From positions 18,453,483 to 18,517,482 of the forward strand of contig CM055095.1 in NCBI GenBank assembly GCA_029204225.1: 64,000 nucleotides of DNA, given 5' to 3'. The stretch comes from Diphasiastrum complanatum (taxonomy: Eukaryota; Streptophyta; Lycopodiopsida; Lycopodiales; Lycopodiaceae). The translations under genes and the position numbers were made by a program. The notes under the pieces were generated by a model. It was not told where the DNA came from and did not search any database. It worked only from the letters and a program-made list of their open reading frames with translations. Positions 24,095-35,650 of this stretch are shown here, in pieces. Numbering within the stretch: the first letter of the stretch is position 1; each line of letters opens with the position of its first letter.

Positions 24095-26610
24095 TGAGCT
24101 GAAACCATAACTTTGCAAGCTACAACCATTTGTGGGGGATGCGCCAACGACATGAAACGACAACAACTATCATTGTTTTACAAGTGGAAACGCACTTTTT
24201 GAGACTGCATGCACTGCTTCCATGCATGCAGCCTCAATAAGCCATGTTCACATGCCAAAGCTTCTTCGTGGTAGTAGCAACAGAAGCACGAACAAAACGA
24301 AACTTCAAATTGGCACCTTATGAAGTTTTGTGACTCTCTTTGTTATCAAAAAGCCCGAAGAACTCAAAAAAATAAAAAAAATAACATGCTATGTCAAATA
24401 TTTGTCGATAACCAGGATTTACATAGTGAAATATGTAAAATAAGATTAATGTGCACTATTGAATTATGAATTAGAGAATTACACAAAAAGTCGTAGCAAT
24501 AAATAATCTCTTTACTGGATTAACTAATGAACAGAGCACAACACCAAGTAATTGGAAATTAACCCTACCTAATTTGAAACGAAGAAACGATATTAGAATC
24601 TATACATACATGAACTTTCTAACAAGCACCTTGTAAAAAGCACGAATTTTACAAGCTAGAGTCAATGTGCATGCACCAACAACATGAACCCGCAACAATC
24701 TCAAGCCTCCGAATTCACTAATAACTACAAATTCAAAGCATGAGTTTCAAAAGAACACTTTGTGAGGCTACATGCACATCTTTCATGCATGCAGCTTCTA
24801 CAAGCCACATTGACATGAGAAAGCTTGTCTGCACCACTCCATCGCAACAAAAATTGAACAGAAAGAAACTTCAAAATGACTCTAAAGTTTTGTGACTCTT
24901 TGTTTATCAAGAAGCCCATATTGCTCGAAAACGAGGGGGGAAAAACATCTACGTCAAAAAAATCAAAGGATAAAAATGTGGGAAAGTCCACGAGAAACAA
25001 CAAGGCCCTAGAACAAAAAAATAAGGAAAAAAAAAACATGAATACAAGCATATTAAAAGTTAAAAGCAAACATGAATACAACAGGTCCAAAAATAAAAGA
25101 CCTTTGTCAACACCGACATTGCTAGAGCCCTCATCCCCACCCAAAAATGAGATGGGCGCTGTCTCATTGACAATGCTAATAAAGATATATATATATACTC
25201 TTAGTTCTATATTTAATTATATGGTTTGGAATTTTGAAGTTGCCAAAGATGTGATGGGAAAAGATTGCACATGCAAGTCAAAATGTAACCTTTTGGAGGT
25301 CTGGAGCTCGATTCCACGCACACACCAGGGCCAGGCACATAATATTATTCAGATTAAAATTTAGGGGCCAAAGCGATGTTCGAGAAAGTTGACATTTCTT
25401 GAGAATGAAACCTTTCGTCAAAAACTGATTCCATAAAAAAATCATAGGAAGTTGACTTAAAAAACCGCCAACTTTTTTTAAATGCACATTTTAGGTTTGT
25501 CATTTTCGCATGAATGAAATTTTTGTTTAGTAAACTAGGTAAATCCTTATAAAAGTTGGGTTAGATAGGTTTAATGAGTCAATAAAATAAAATTTTAATG
25601 TTTTGTTGCCAAAAAGCAGCTTGTAAAAAGCACGAATTTTACAAGCTAGAGTCAACGTGGATGCACCAACAACATGAAACCGCAACAATCTCAAGCCTCC
25701 AAATTCACAAATAACTACAAATTCAATACGTGAGTTTCAAAAGAACACTATGTGAGGCTACATGTACAACTTTCATGCATGCAGCTTCTACAAGCCACAT
25801 TGACATGAAAAAGCTTGTCTGCACCACTCCATGGCAACAAAAACAGAACAGAAAGAACCTTCAAAGTGACTCTCTCTAAAGTTTTGAAGTTTTGTGACTC
25901 TTTGTTTATCAAGAAGCCCAAAGAGCTTGAAAGCAAGATAAAATAACATGTATTTCCAAAAAATCAGAGGATAAAAATGTGGTAAGTCCACGAGAAACAA
26001 CTGGGCCCAAAAAAATATTTCTAGAAAAGAAAAATAAGAAACATGAAAACAAGCATATTCAAAGCAAACATGAATACAATACGACCAAAAATAAAAGACC
26101 TTTGTCAACACCGACATTGCTAGAGCCCTTCATCCCCACCCAAAAGGCTATTTTTCACAAATGAGATGGACCATGTCTCATTGACTATGCTAATAAAGAT
26201 ATATATATATATATATATATAGACACTCTTAATTCTATATTTAATTGTATGGTTTGGAATTTGGGAGTTGCCAAAGATGTGAGAAAAGATTGCACATGCA
26301 GGTGAATATGTACCATTTTGGAGGTTTGGAGTTCGATTCCACGCACGCACCAGAGCCAGGCACATATATTATTCAGATTAAAAATTAGGGGCCAAAGCAA
26401 TGTTCGAGAAAGTCGACATTTCTTGAGAATGACCCGGGCATCTTTCGTCGAAAAATGATTCCATAAAAAATTCATAGGAAGTTGAAAATGCACAAATTTA
26501 AATGGAGTAAATTTTTGTTTAGTAAACTTGGTAGATCCTCATAAAAGTTGGGTTGGGTAGGTTTACTGAGTCAACAAAATAAATTAATGTAAATATTTAG
26601 TGCTTTGTCG
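24095..26610. repeat. Tandem repeat of about 1 kb, two clear units plus a diverged partial
   Basis: Units start near 24625 and 25613 and share most of their length. Shared stretches include TTGTAAAAAGCACGAATTTT, CATGCATGCAGCTTCTAC, the AT run before ACTCTTA, and GATTCCACGCAC. A third diverged partial copy starts near 24095. Part of it (24250-24485) was copied to 38572-38809. No coding family is recognised. Each full unit holds a (TA)n run near 25190 and 26200 and a GTTCGATTCC-like motif. Confidence 0.82.
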
Positions 26611-27827
26611 GCAAGAAATTTGAGATGGAGGATCTAGAAGGCAAAAATTTTTAAAAATCTATAACTTCAAATAAATGCAGGAAACTGGAGTGCAACATTA
26701 AGGAGGTTTCTGGAGGGCCAAAGGATAATGGCAACCAACCTTTAAATTAAAAGTAAAGGCAGAAAAACAGACTAAAAAAAGGCATCATCTTTTTGGTATC
26801 AAAGATGGAATCTTTGAAGGGGACCTCTGGCGGCCGCCACCGCCAGGGCCCACCTGGCCAGACATTTTTTCTGTGGGGGTGTGATGCTGAAAAGTTGCTC
26901 TTTGATCGGGTAGCGAGGTCAAGTTTTGGTTTTGGAGGAGAAGGCAGGTTAAGATGAAGGCGATCCAGGAGGGTTTGGTGAAAGATGAGATATTGTCACA
27001 GAAAAAAGAAAAAAGAAAAAAGATGGGATTTGGCCACATCTTGGGGCATGGCAAAGCAGGGGGCGGGCGAGACTGGTTGCTGCAGATATGGCCGATGTGG
27101 TGGAATCACGATGTTGTTGCAGCTCAAGGAATTGGGTTTGATGTTGGCTGTCTGGAGGTGGTGGATTGGGGATGATGAATGGCATCTGTCCTGATGCCAG
27201 TGGCAGAGAGATGCCTCTCTCTCTCTCTCATTTTCTCAGATGTTGCTAAAGTTTGAAGCTTGGTCTTGGATCGTACCTGGTGAGTGGGTTCGGCTCGCAA
27301 TACAGTGCAGTGAATGGAGCTGAAATTTCTAGCATGTGGGCCCAGAGCTCCTAAAGGGATCACTTTATTTCAGGATCGCCAGCTCAAATTTACTCTTTTT
27401 GGGAGGGTTTAAGCTCTAATGGGGTGTTGCTAACAAGAGATCATCGGAAGAAAAGTACCCCTCATTAGCCTTACCACCATGTGCACAAGGTAGGACCAGT
27501 GATGGAGACCCGGTGGAAGACTGCCGCTTGGAAAATTTTTCTTTTTTTGTTATGTCTGTGGACTATGTTTTTATATCTTTGGAGACTCTGTCACATTTCT
27601 TAGTGATTAGATTGTTGTGAAGCTTCTTTGTGAGTTACTGAGGGTTTTCTTTGCACTTTAGTGTGGATGATAGAAAGAGAGACAGAGAGCTGTGTTCTTT
27701 CTTGCTTCTTGCCAGCCCTTGTGGATCTGTCATTTGCTTTAACATTTACACTTCAGTGGGAATTGAGCTTTTTGTATTAAGCAGTCAGCCTTCTTTTTGT
27801 GCCTTCTGTCTCAAGCGTAGATTGATA
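26611..27827 (+). promoter_or_regulatory. Probable promoter and 5' leader of the C2-domain gene, with a leader intron
   Basis: Base composition shifts here from AT-rich repeat to mixed and GC-rich sequence around 26820-26860, as expected near a plant promoter. A good donor CTG|GTGAGT at 27280 and an acceptor after a pyrimidine-rich run ending TTTAG at 27661 suggest a 5' leader intron of about 380 bp. A CT run lies at 27213-27228. No TATA box was identified with confidence. This is inference from sequence only. Confidence 0.4.
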
Positions 27828-29411
27828 ATGGCAGCTTATACTCAGGCTTCAAGCAGGTTTCCTCCTTCATTTGTGGAGTCCAATAACTCTTTCGTGGAAT
27901 GCAACGCCCATGGAGGTGAGAGCAATGGTCTGCTTGGTCTGCATGTTGAATCAAAATCTTTAGACGTAAATTATGGAACTAAAGGCTGCTTTGAGTACGG
28001 TTTCATTCCTCATGGAGAGAGTGAGAAGCATGTCACTGCTGATAGTGCTTATTACAAAGATCCAAATGAAAGGGAAGTGCAGAGGCAATTCGAAGAGGGG
28101 ATTCTGGATATTTTTATCCATCATGCTATGGGCATCCATAACATTTGCATCTATGACAACCAAGATGTATTTGCAAAGTTCTGTCTTTCTCATAATCCAG
28201 AGGAAGCCTTGTGCACCAAGGTAGTGAAGAGAGGGGGCAAGAACCCTGTTTTTAACCAAAGCCTTCAAATTGCTATTGGGCATCTGGATTCTGTTTTGAA
28301 GTGTGAGATTTGGATGTCCAGCATAGCTAGAAGCTATCTAGAAGATCAGCTCCTAGGATTTGTACTGGTGCCATTGTCTAGCATAGTAGGGAAGGGCAAG
28401 CTCTCTGGCGAGTATGGTTTGTCTTCCACAGACTTGTTTCATTCCCATGCTGGAACAATCAAACTCACTCTCATGTATCATGAGCGTCGGAGATCCTCGT
28501 CAGGTTCACAACTCCTCAATGGTAAACTGCTGTCAAGTGATGCTTTAGGAGCCTACCCACTGCTTGAGGGCACAGATGACAGTAGCACCCCCTCGGGCAT
28601 ATCTGCCTTGTCCTCAGCCTGCGGTGAAATTGAAAAACTTTCCGTCTGTGATTATGATAGTGTTGAGTTTCCAGATATGCAGGCTATTGATGAAGATCAG
28701 CAGTTAGTGTCTAAGTACTTGAGTGCTGCTTCCAACAAAGGGGATTGTAGTGGCGATGCAGGAGCAACTCAGAATGGGATGATTACAGGCCCTCCGTTTT
28801 TGCAGTTGGGTTCTGTAACCGTTGATCAAGCAGCCTGCCATGGAATAAACGGAGAAAAGCAGTGCGGAGACATTTCTTCTATGACTGATGACTGTCAGCT
28901 CTTCAGTTTTTCTGGCACGCCGGTGTCAGAAGTAGAAAAGAATTTCAATGTTGTTTCAGACGTCAGCGAGGGACAAAGCTCTGCCAGAAGTCAGATGAAT
29001 GGATCATCTTCAGCAACTTACCCTGCATCTTCTGGTTCACAGACTGGCTCAGGCAACTCAAGCTGTCAGGATTTCGATGCAGCATTCTCTGCACCAAGCG
29101 CTAGTTTTCGGACGGAATCTTCAACTAGAGAGAGAGGAGGGGAAAAGGATATTTTGGGAAGAAATTTCACTGTACCTCTTGTGAACGTATCTATTGAGAC
29201 TGAGCCCAAGGTGGTTCAGCAGGAAATTGTTGACATGTACATGAAAAGCATGCAGCAGTTTACTGAAGCCCTTGCAAAGATGCAGCTTCCCATGGATGTG
29301 GACAGCCAGGAAGCTCCACCAGCCAATAACAGCTCCTCTGAGCATGATAGTGGTGAATCAAGCAAAAAGAACTCTCACAGAGTTTTCTACGGCAGCAGAG
29401 CCTTCTTTTGA
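27828..29411 (+). CDS. C2-domain protein (CaLB family), 527 aa
   Basis: An uninterrupted, intronless reading frame; the only clear host gene here. I chose the ATG at 27828 (MAAYTQASSRF). An in-frame ATG at 27651 adds 59 residues of unlike composition and falls inside the predicted leader intron. Residues about 92-217 form a C2 beta-sandwich (ILDIFIHHAMGIHNICIYDN ... KNPVFNQSL ... EDQLLGFVLVPLSSI ... GTIKLTLMYH), which binds membrane lipids, often with calcium. Some Asp ligands seem present (near YDNQD and EDQLLG), but not a full canonical set. A Ser-rich, probably disordered middle follows. The C-terminus has a conserved MYMKSMQQFTEALAKM helix (470-485) and ends FYGSRAFF. From memory this tail matches plant calcium-dependent lipid-binding family proteins; the precise role is unknown. 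Confidence 0.9.
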   Translation: MAAYTQASSRFPPSFVESNNSFVECNAHGGESNGLLGLHVESKSLDVNYGTKGCFEYGFIPHGESEKHVTADSAYYKDPNEREVQRQFEEGILDIFIHHAMGIHNICIYDNQDVFAKFCLSHNPEEALCTKVVKRGGKNPVFNQSLQIAIGHLDSVLKCEIWMSSIARSYLEDQLLGFVLVPLSSIVGKGKLSGEYGLSSTDLFHSHAGTIKLTLMYHERRRSSSGSQLLNGKLLSSDALGAYPLLEGTDDSSTPSGISALSSACGEIEKLSVCDYDSVEFPDMQAIDEDQQLVSKYLSAASNKGDCSGDAGATQNGMITGPPFLQLGSVTVDQAACHGINGEKQCGDISSMTDDCQLFSFSGTPVSEVEKNFNVVSDVSEGQSSARSQMNGSSSATYPASSGSQTGSGNSSCQDFDAAFSAPSASFRTESSTRERGGEKDILGRNFTVPLVNVSIETEPKVVQQEIVDMYMKSMQQFTEALAKMQLPMDVDSQEAPPANNSSSEHDSGESSKKNSHRVFYGSRAFF

Positions 29412-30370
29412 ATGTTAATCTGACATATACCGGTGACTTAACATGTTCCACTTAGATCATACATACTTTTGGTTCTTTCTCACTTTGCACAGTTATAAGA
29501 TCTCGTAACCTCCTGTGCAGATATCCATACAATAAGCTTGAAGACAAATGCCAAATGTAGATGACTAGCCAGGAACTTCTGATTTAAGCCTTGTACTGTG
29601 AACTTCCTAACAAGCTCGGTTTTTTTCTCGCATTTTGTTCCAGTAGATGTTGTTCTCTTTCTCGCTGTAACGTTTTAACCTTACCTTTAGTTATACTTTC
29701 AAGTTATTCTCATTCTGGTAATCATCACCTAGACTGCCAGCTTCCCAATCTTTGCTATGTGAAAGACTCACCTGCTCTCAGGATTTGCAGTGGAGACATG
29801 ATCATGTTCTTTTGTGCCTGTCTTAGTGAAGTGCCTGAATTTGAGGTAGGACTGAATGAAAAAATGCAAAAGATGGGAAATGTTTCCTGAAAATATTATC
29901 TGCAGTGGGGTGGGGATGGGATTTCTTAAACTGGGTTCAGATGTGCCGTGGGAATCGGTTGTAAACTAAAGGTGCAAGTGATGAGACTTATTAATGGCAG
30001 ATCTTTTTGTTGCATAAGTTTGTCGAGTTTCTGTAGATCTTGAATAGACTTTTCCCTTAAGTAGCTAGTTTGAGATTCGCTCATGAACTCTACGTACAAC
30101 AGTTATTCATCTTGTCTTACAGGCTTGATTCCATCTTTGACTTGGCCATGCATAGTATGAGGTTGTATGTATTTCCTGTTATCAACGTGGAACCTTATTT
30201 GCTCATCAGTTACAAGAGTTCATCCTTTTCAGTACTGCAGAACTACCTTTCTTCAAATATTTGTACAAAGGACCATACTTTTAATCCCATTGTTAATAGA
30301 TTTAAGAGCTTCAAATATAAATTTTGGATGTATAAATGATGAATCTACTTGTTGCGTTTCAAATAAAGGC
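29412..30370 (+). other. Probable 3' UTR of the C2-domain gene
   Basis: No coding signal. T-rich sequence with a candidate polyadenylation signal AATAAA at 30362-30367 and weaker ones nearer the stop (AATAAG near 29532). The true end cannot be fixed without transcripts. Confidence 0.4.
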
Positions 30371-31544
30371 ATGTGGACTTGTGTTCTTTCATTCCATTTG
30401 TAGGTTTAGCATATTCTGAGTGTATTATATGATGCGCGTTAGAAAATTGGGTACTCGGGCTAGCTTGCAGGCACCAGACTGAGGCAATCTGAGAGTCATG
30501 GAACAGTATGTGTACTAGACGTGTGCAGTTTTTAGCATGGAGATCGTTTCCTCATTAGTGCCTTTATTGTTCTCAGGTCGTAGAGTATTTATATCTTGTT
30601 GGATAAACATTCATGCTAGGATTTAGCACCCAGGACAGGAGATGCTGGAGAAATGTGCTCATTGCCATACTTATTTGAAAGCTATGTTGATTCCCTTTGC
30701 AATGTGTAGCTTTTTTGGTTGCTAAATGTAAATGATAGGCACATTGTTGCAGTAATCTTAGAACTTTTTATTCTCTTTGCTGTTGCATTTTTTGAGTTCA
30801 ATTGTATGCAGACTATTTATGTTATTATTGCCCTTCCACTCATTCAAATTCATGTGTCATTTGTGGGTTAGCATTGACATGCTTACCTACTCTTAGAGGG
30901 ATTAACTACCTTGGCAAAGTATTTTAGATGATGTCATAGCACATACTTATCATGTTGTGTATAGGAATAAGAATGATGATCCCAAATGTGTCAGTTTATT
31001 TATTTTTAACATTTTTGAGTGAGAAAGGAACTTCTAGTGAACTTTTCACTAGGTCAAATGGCCAGTTTATAGTGAGGCCGTCGGGCTGAGCCATAAATGA
31101 ATGACCATTGAACTTGTTGATGGGATATCTTTTCCAAGCATAAATGATAGTGAGGCATACCCGTTCTTGCAATTGCAATTTGTTGTGGTTCAACTTTTTT
31201 ATTATATATTCTGTCTAAAATTTCTTAAGGACTTTTTTGGGGCCATAATGTGCTTATGAGATGTTCTCTATGGATGCCAAGAAATTTTACGTTACTTTCC
31301 ATATTCATAATCTGCCTCAGTTTCCAATTATTGGCTACTTAATAATCAACAAAAAACAGTACATGTGAGTGATTGGGGACACGATGTGCAATAATTTTCT
31401 AATAAACTGAATTTTAAATAAAATTTAATCCCTTGCTTGGGATAAATAGTATATGTCGAGCAAACCCTTTGTGAGAACATTGATTTTTAAATGAAATCAT
31501 CCTTTTCTTATGATAAACTATGCAATGTTTTTAATAAAGATAAG
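30371..31544. other. Unassigned intergenic stretch
   Basis: No supported gene, RNA or repeat recognised. Confidence 0.4.
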
Positions 31545-31760
31545 AAAGAATACAAGGATCTCTTGCATGAATTTGTTGATATGTTTCTTGATAGCTTACC
31601 TAGAGGGTTGGTAGATCATAGCATACATATAGTGCCATGCACTGCACCTATCAATAAAATTGCATATTGATTAAGTTGCAAAGGAAGTTGGGCAGAATAC
31701 TTGAGAAAAGAACTTATTGAACCAAGTAGTTAGGAAAGAGAAAATGTCATTCTATGTGGT
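31545..31760 (+). pseudogene. Gypsy pre-RT fragment
   Basis: Plus-strand reading KEYKDLLHEFVDMF, then LPRGLVDHSIHIVPCTAPIN and KELIEP. This is the standard segment between protease and RT fingers in Ty3/gypsy (LP..R..DH.I...P...P). One in-frame stop. It is an isolated scrap, flanked on the right by the small LTR element. Confidence 0.8.
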
Positions 31761-31815
31761 TAATCTTAGGAGCTTAAGTAGGGTCACAAATCAATTCTTG
31801 GTCGCATGTTTGTAA

Positions 31816-32041
31816 TGTTAAAATATGAGCACAAGGATCTAAATTAATCATAAAGTGATTAAGGCTGCACAAGAATCAAATTGAATTCAAACTAGCACTT
31901 AAAGATCAACTCATAATCTCAAGTCTAGCTTATCTTGGCAATGGCTACATGTTGGCACATAGGATTTGATCGTAATCAAATTTGAGGGTGCAGCCACAAC
32001 CTATAAACAATCGATTAAACTTCTAATCGATCTATTACACA
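31816..32041 (-). repeat. LTR of the small element (left copy)
   Basis: Begins TGTTAAAATATGAG and ends ATTACACA. It is the element's 3' LTR if the minus orientation is right. Confidence 0.6.
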
Positions 32042-33275
32042 CCAAAATTTAAAGTACTATGACGCTACAACTTGTCACCACAAACCAATGTGTAAGAAAA
32101 AATCTTGATTGAGTCTAGATTATTCTCATCAAAGAAGTACATAGATTCATATACTTAACCATCTTGGATTTTGAGTTTAGGATTTGTCCCAAACCATTAC
32201 AGACCTAAATCTAACATCTATACTCTGATATGGCCAACTAGCCCTAATATTGACTTCCATGAAAGGTGCTCCAAAACCTTGAATGAGGAATATACAAGAA
32301 TTCTAATATTTAAACATCTATCCAAGTGTCAATGCCAACTTATCATGGAAAGTCCATACATTAAACTTGTGTCAATTTCACACTTCTCACAATTTAGCTT
32401 TCTATCTGGATCAATATTTAATACATGTAAAAACAATATAATTTGAAGGTTTTTAATATGTGGAGTGAGTATGATCACTCATAATGAATACAATGAAAAT
32501 CATGTGATTTGTTTTCCAAGTCTCAAGTATAGTGAAAAAGCTCGACAAAGATTGTCGCCAACATCCAAGTTTTGTCTTTGATACGTCGTTGAATGAACAT
32601 ATTGGGCTAAAATATGTGAGTCTTCCCCTCAAAATAATCATGAAAATCAGTAGCTTGCCACAAGATCCAATTTTGATGTGAAGCACATACAACCAAAGCT
32701 TGAAATGCTGACTTCATCCAACAAAACAATGTACTTCAAATCGTGTCCTTCCAATGAAGATCTTCACTCTTCAAAAATCCGAGAATGAATGGATCACAAG
32801 ATGAGGCTTTTGAATTTTCCTTTGAAACTCCAATCAAAGTAGTAATGAGCACTATTTCATCATCATAAGATCAAGGATAATAAGATGATCAAACATGTTA
32901 TTCACTAACTTAGAGATTTGGGAAGAGTTCATAGAGCTTCCCAACAAGATCCATAGTGATCTTGAACTTGATCAAATTTCCAACTCCAATTCTAGCTTAA
33001 AAATGATGTAGATTTTGCTAAAAATATATCTCCTCATTGATTAATACCTTCACAAGGAATTTATAAAGGCTGATCTAACTTCCCTTGAAGTGGTAGCATT
33101 CAAGAAAATCTCTTGGACTAAGTGACTTGTGCTCCAAAGCCCAAAGCACCAAGACTTTTACTTTGGTCCTTTCAATTGGAAAAAGTTTCCCCATGGTTTA
33201 TGAGGAATACATAATGCATTGCAGATCCCATTCAATCTTATTTGACTCCTCACTTTTAATCTAGCTCTCATACCA

Positions 33276-33505
33276 TATTAAAATATGAGAAAAATGACTT
33301 GAATTAATCACAAAATAATGAAGGTGTCACAAGGAATCAAATTGAATCCCAAATAGCACATAAAATCAAGTCATAATCTCAATTCTAGCTTATCTTGGCA
33401 AGGGCTCCACATTCGCATACCGAATTTGATTAAAATCAAATCCAAGGGTGTTGCCAACTCTCACAACCTTTAAAAAATAGATTCAGATTCCAAGAGACCC
33501 ATTAC
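33276..33505 (-). repeat. LTR of the small element (right copy)
   Basis: Matches the left copy through TAATCTCAA.TCTAGCTTATC. Its first bases are TA instead of TG. The primer-site complement lies directly to its left. Confidence 0.6.
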
Positions 33506-33534
33506 ACTGTCAGAGATCGACGGGTATGAAATGT

Positions 33535-33650
33535 GAAGAATTTCAGATCATTAAGATCCAAAATGTGTCCCTTAATCTTTGCTTAATAAGTCAACACAAC
33601 ATTCAACATTGCCAATGTAGAAAAATCAGCATCTACTCAATGTGTCAATT
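33535..33650. repeat. Repeat shared with 60185-60290
   Basis: Similar wording in both places: GATTTCAG.TCATTA, then CCAATGTAGAAAAAT.AGCATCTAC. At the second site it follows a copia integrase-end fragment, so it may be part of a copia linker or solo LTR. Confidence 0.6.
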
Positions 33651-34258
33651 CTGTTGTTGCCGATTACTCTGTGGTTAGCATTTTGTGAGAGCAACAAATT
33701 ACTGTATTGGTTGCTGGTTTTTTTCCCTATGTCTCTTATTCTTTTTATGAATTATTACTGTATTTTAAATGCTGTCTATTGTCTGTTTGGAAGCCGGTTT
33801 GGTTTTAAAACGGTGGAATAGGCAGGAATAGAAGCAAAAATACTCTAATTTGTTGGCTGTTGAGTGTTGGTGATGTTTGACAGGATTGCATGGCTGCTCT
33901 CTATGAAAGTACAAGCTTATGCCTCATTTTCCAGCAACCTAACAGTTGTTTGCAGTGTTAGGAGCCTGTAAAGCCATTCTGGAGGATGGTTGGGTTCAGA
34001 TTAGATAACTATTGGATAAAATAGTTGTAGTAACCTACAAACTATAGTTCTGAGAAAATTTTGGCAACATAACCTCTATTTTTTAGGCATAGTGTGGGCA
34101 AACCCTGCAAATCTTGCTTTGAAACTTTGCTTATGTTGGAAACTTGTAAATAAAAGCAAAAGCAAACTGTAAAACGCTGTGAAGCCAAAGTATCTGCAAA
34201 GAAACAGCAGATGATTGTGCCTTTGTGCTTCCTACTTCTAAAACTGAGAATTTAACGC
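33651..34258. other. Unassigned stretch
   Basis: No supported gene. A few AAGCAAA runs near 34150-34170. Confidence 0.4.
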
Positions 34259-34272
34259 CTAAAAACATGCTG

Positions 34273-34564
34273 GAAAACTCTCATCTAATTTCTCATTCCA
34301 TCTAATAGGAGGACTTGGCCTACCTTTGCGGCTTTTCACTCCTTTCAACATATTGTTGAGAGATGCAGCAATCTTCGAGTACTCCTCTGCAAATCTACGA
34401 AAAATCATAGTGAAACCTAAGAATGACTTAAGTTCACGCACCATTTTAGGAATTGGCCATTCCACTACCGTCTTCACCTTTTCCTCGTCAATCTTGATCC
34501 CAAAGGAGGTGATCTTATGACCTAGGTAAAGAAGTTCCTTCTTAAAGAGTTCGCACTTTGATTC
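34273..34564. repeat. 292-bp direct repeat, copy 1
   Basis: Nearly identical to 35290-35581, 1017 bp away. Both encode the RT thumb segment on the minus strand. Confidence 0.92.
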
Positions 34565-35289
34565 ATGTACGATGTATGTCGGGTGTCCTGCGCATGGTGA
34601 GTCATGACATTTATAAAGAATCTTATTTTTAACAACATCCACATCAGGCACACAAACCTTTCCTTTCCTAAACAAAAGTCCATTACGGATAGAGAAGTCA
34701 TCAGTACCTTTTATATCTTTCCCTCCAGACTGATCACCATGATCATTAGTCTCGCTTGATGAAACTGCTAGAACCCTTTTCCAGATTGGTCCAAAATGTG
34801 GGTCTTTCTCATAAAGACCTCTCAGGGAGAGATAAAAGTCTGTACTGATCTTAGTGAAGGAAAGTTCGTTTACTTCACCAATTCGACTAAGTGCATCAGC
34901 CACCTGATTAGATGAGCCCCTGATATACTGCACTTCAAAGTCAAATTCTTGCATGAGTTCTACCCATCTGGCCTTACGACCTCGCAAATCATTCTGATTA
35001 CAGAAATGCTTTAAAGGTTGATGATCCGTATTAACCACAAATTTATTATTGTGCAGGTAATGCCTCCATGATTTCAAAGCATGGATCACAGCAAAAAGCT
35101 CTTTTTCTCGAGTGGTGTACCTGACCTGTGCATCGGTTAGTTTCTTACTTTCAAAGGCAACGGGCTGACCCTCCTGTAAGAGAACAGCTCCAATAGCCAT
35201 ATCACTCGCGTCAGTGTTAATGACGAATGACAAATCTGGATCCGCTATCCTCAAAACTGGAGCTGAGGCAATTAGAAGCTTGAGTTTGC

Positions 35290-35581
35290 GAAAACTCTCA
35301 TCTAATTTCTCATTCCATCTAATAGGAGGACTTGGCCTACCTTTGCGGCTTTTCACTCCTTTCAACATATTGTTGAGATGTGCAGCAATCTTCGAGTAAT
35401 CCTCTGCAAATCTACGAAAAAACACAGTGAAACCTAAGAATGACTTAAGTTCACGCACCGTTTTAGGAATTGGCCATTCCACTACCGTCTTCACCTTTTC
35501 CTTGTCAATCTTGATCCCAAAGGAGGTGATCTTATGACCTAGGTAAAGAAGTTCCTTCTTAAAGAATTTGCACTTTGATTC
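35290..35581. repeat. 292-bp direct repeat, copy 2
   Basis: Partner of 34273-34564. Both copies end at CACTTTGATTC. Confidence 0.92.
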
Positions 35582-35650
35582 TTTTGCATAAAACTTCTCT
35601 TGTCTTAAGATACGTAAGACAGTACGGAGATGCTTAGCATGCTCTTTGAG

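Larger units (their letters stand above)
31816..33505 (-). mobile_element. Small LTR element, probably non-autonomous, minus strand
   Basis: Two direct repeats of about 226-230 bp (31816-32041 and 33276-33505) both start with a TTAAAATATGAG core and end near ATTACAC. The right repeat is preceded at 33264-33275 by GCTCTCATACCA, one mismatch from the complement of the initiator-Met primer site. The element therefore reads on the minus strand. The 1.2-kb interior has no protein motif, which suggests a TRIM- or LARD-like element. The flanks show no clear target duplication. Confidence 0.6.
34259..35650 (-). pseudogene. Gypsy RT thumb, RNase H and integrase zinc segment, inverted block
   Basis: A single minus-strand reading frame of about 500 codons without stops. 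In order it has RTLKEHAKHL (end of RT palm), FFKKELLYLGHKIT and RELKSFLGF (thumb), RNase H (VINTDASDMAIGAVL, YTTREKELFAVIHAL, NTDHQPLKHF, SSNQVADALSRIG) and CHDSPCAGHP of the integrase zinc domain. A second copy of the thumb segment is then fused on and runs to the end. This is exactly the part missing from the plus-strand chromovirus next door. RNase H catalytic Asp and Glu residues look intact. Confidence 0.92.

Noticed and set aside
24725-26117. Minus-strand frames with hydrophobic runs in the tandem repeat
   Set aside because: The corresponding frames in the two units differ by frameshifts, so selection for a protein is unlikely.
26326-26345. GTTCGATTCC resembling a tRNA or SINE B box
   Set aside because: No A box at the right spacing, no tRNA fold and no poly-A end in the repeat unit.
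26785-27363. Minus- and plus-strand open frames upstream of the C2 gene
   Set aside because: Overlapping frames in a GC-richer leader with no family motif; likely chance.
27651-27827. In-frame N-terminal extension of the C2 protein
   Set aside because: Composition differs from the rest, it lies across a good splice acceptor, and the MAAYTQ start fits better.
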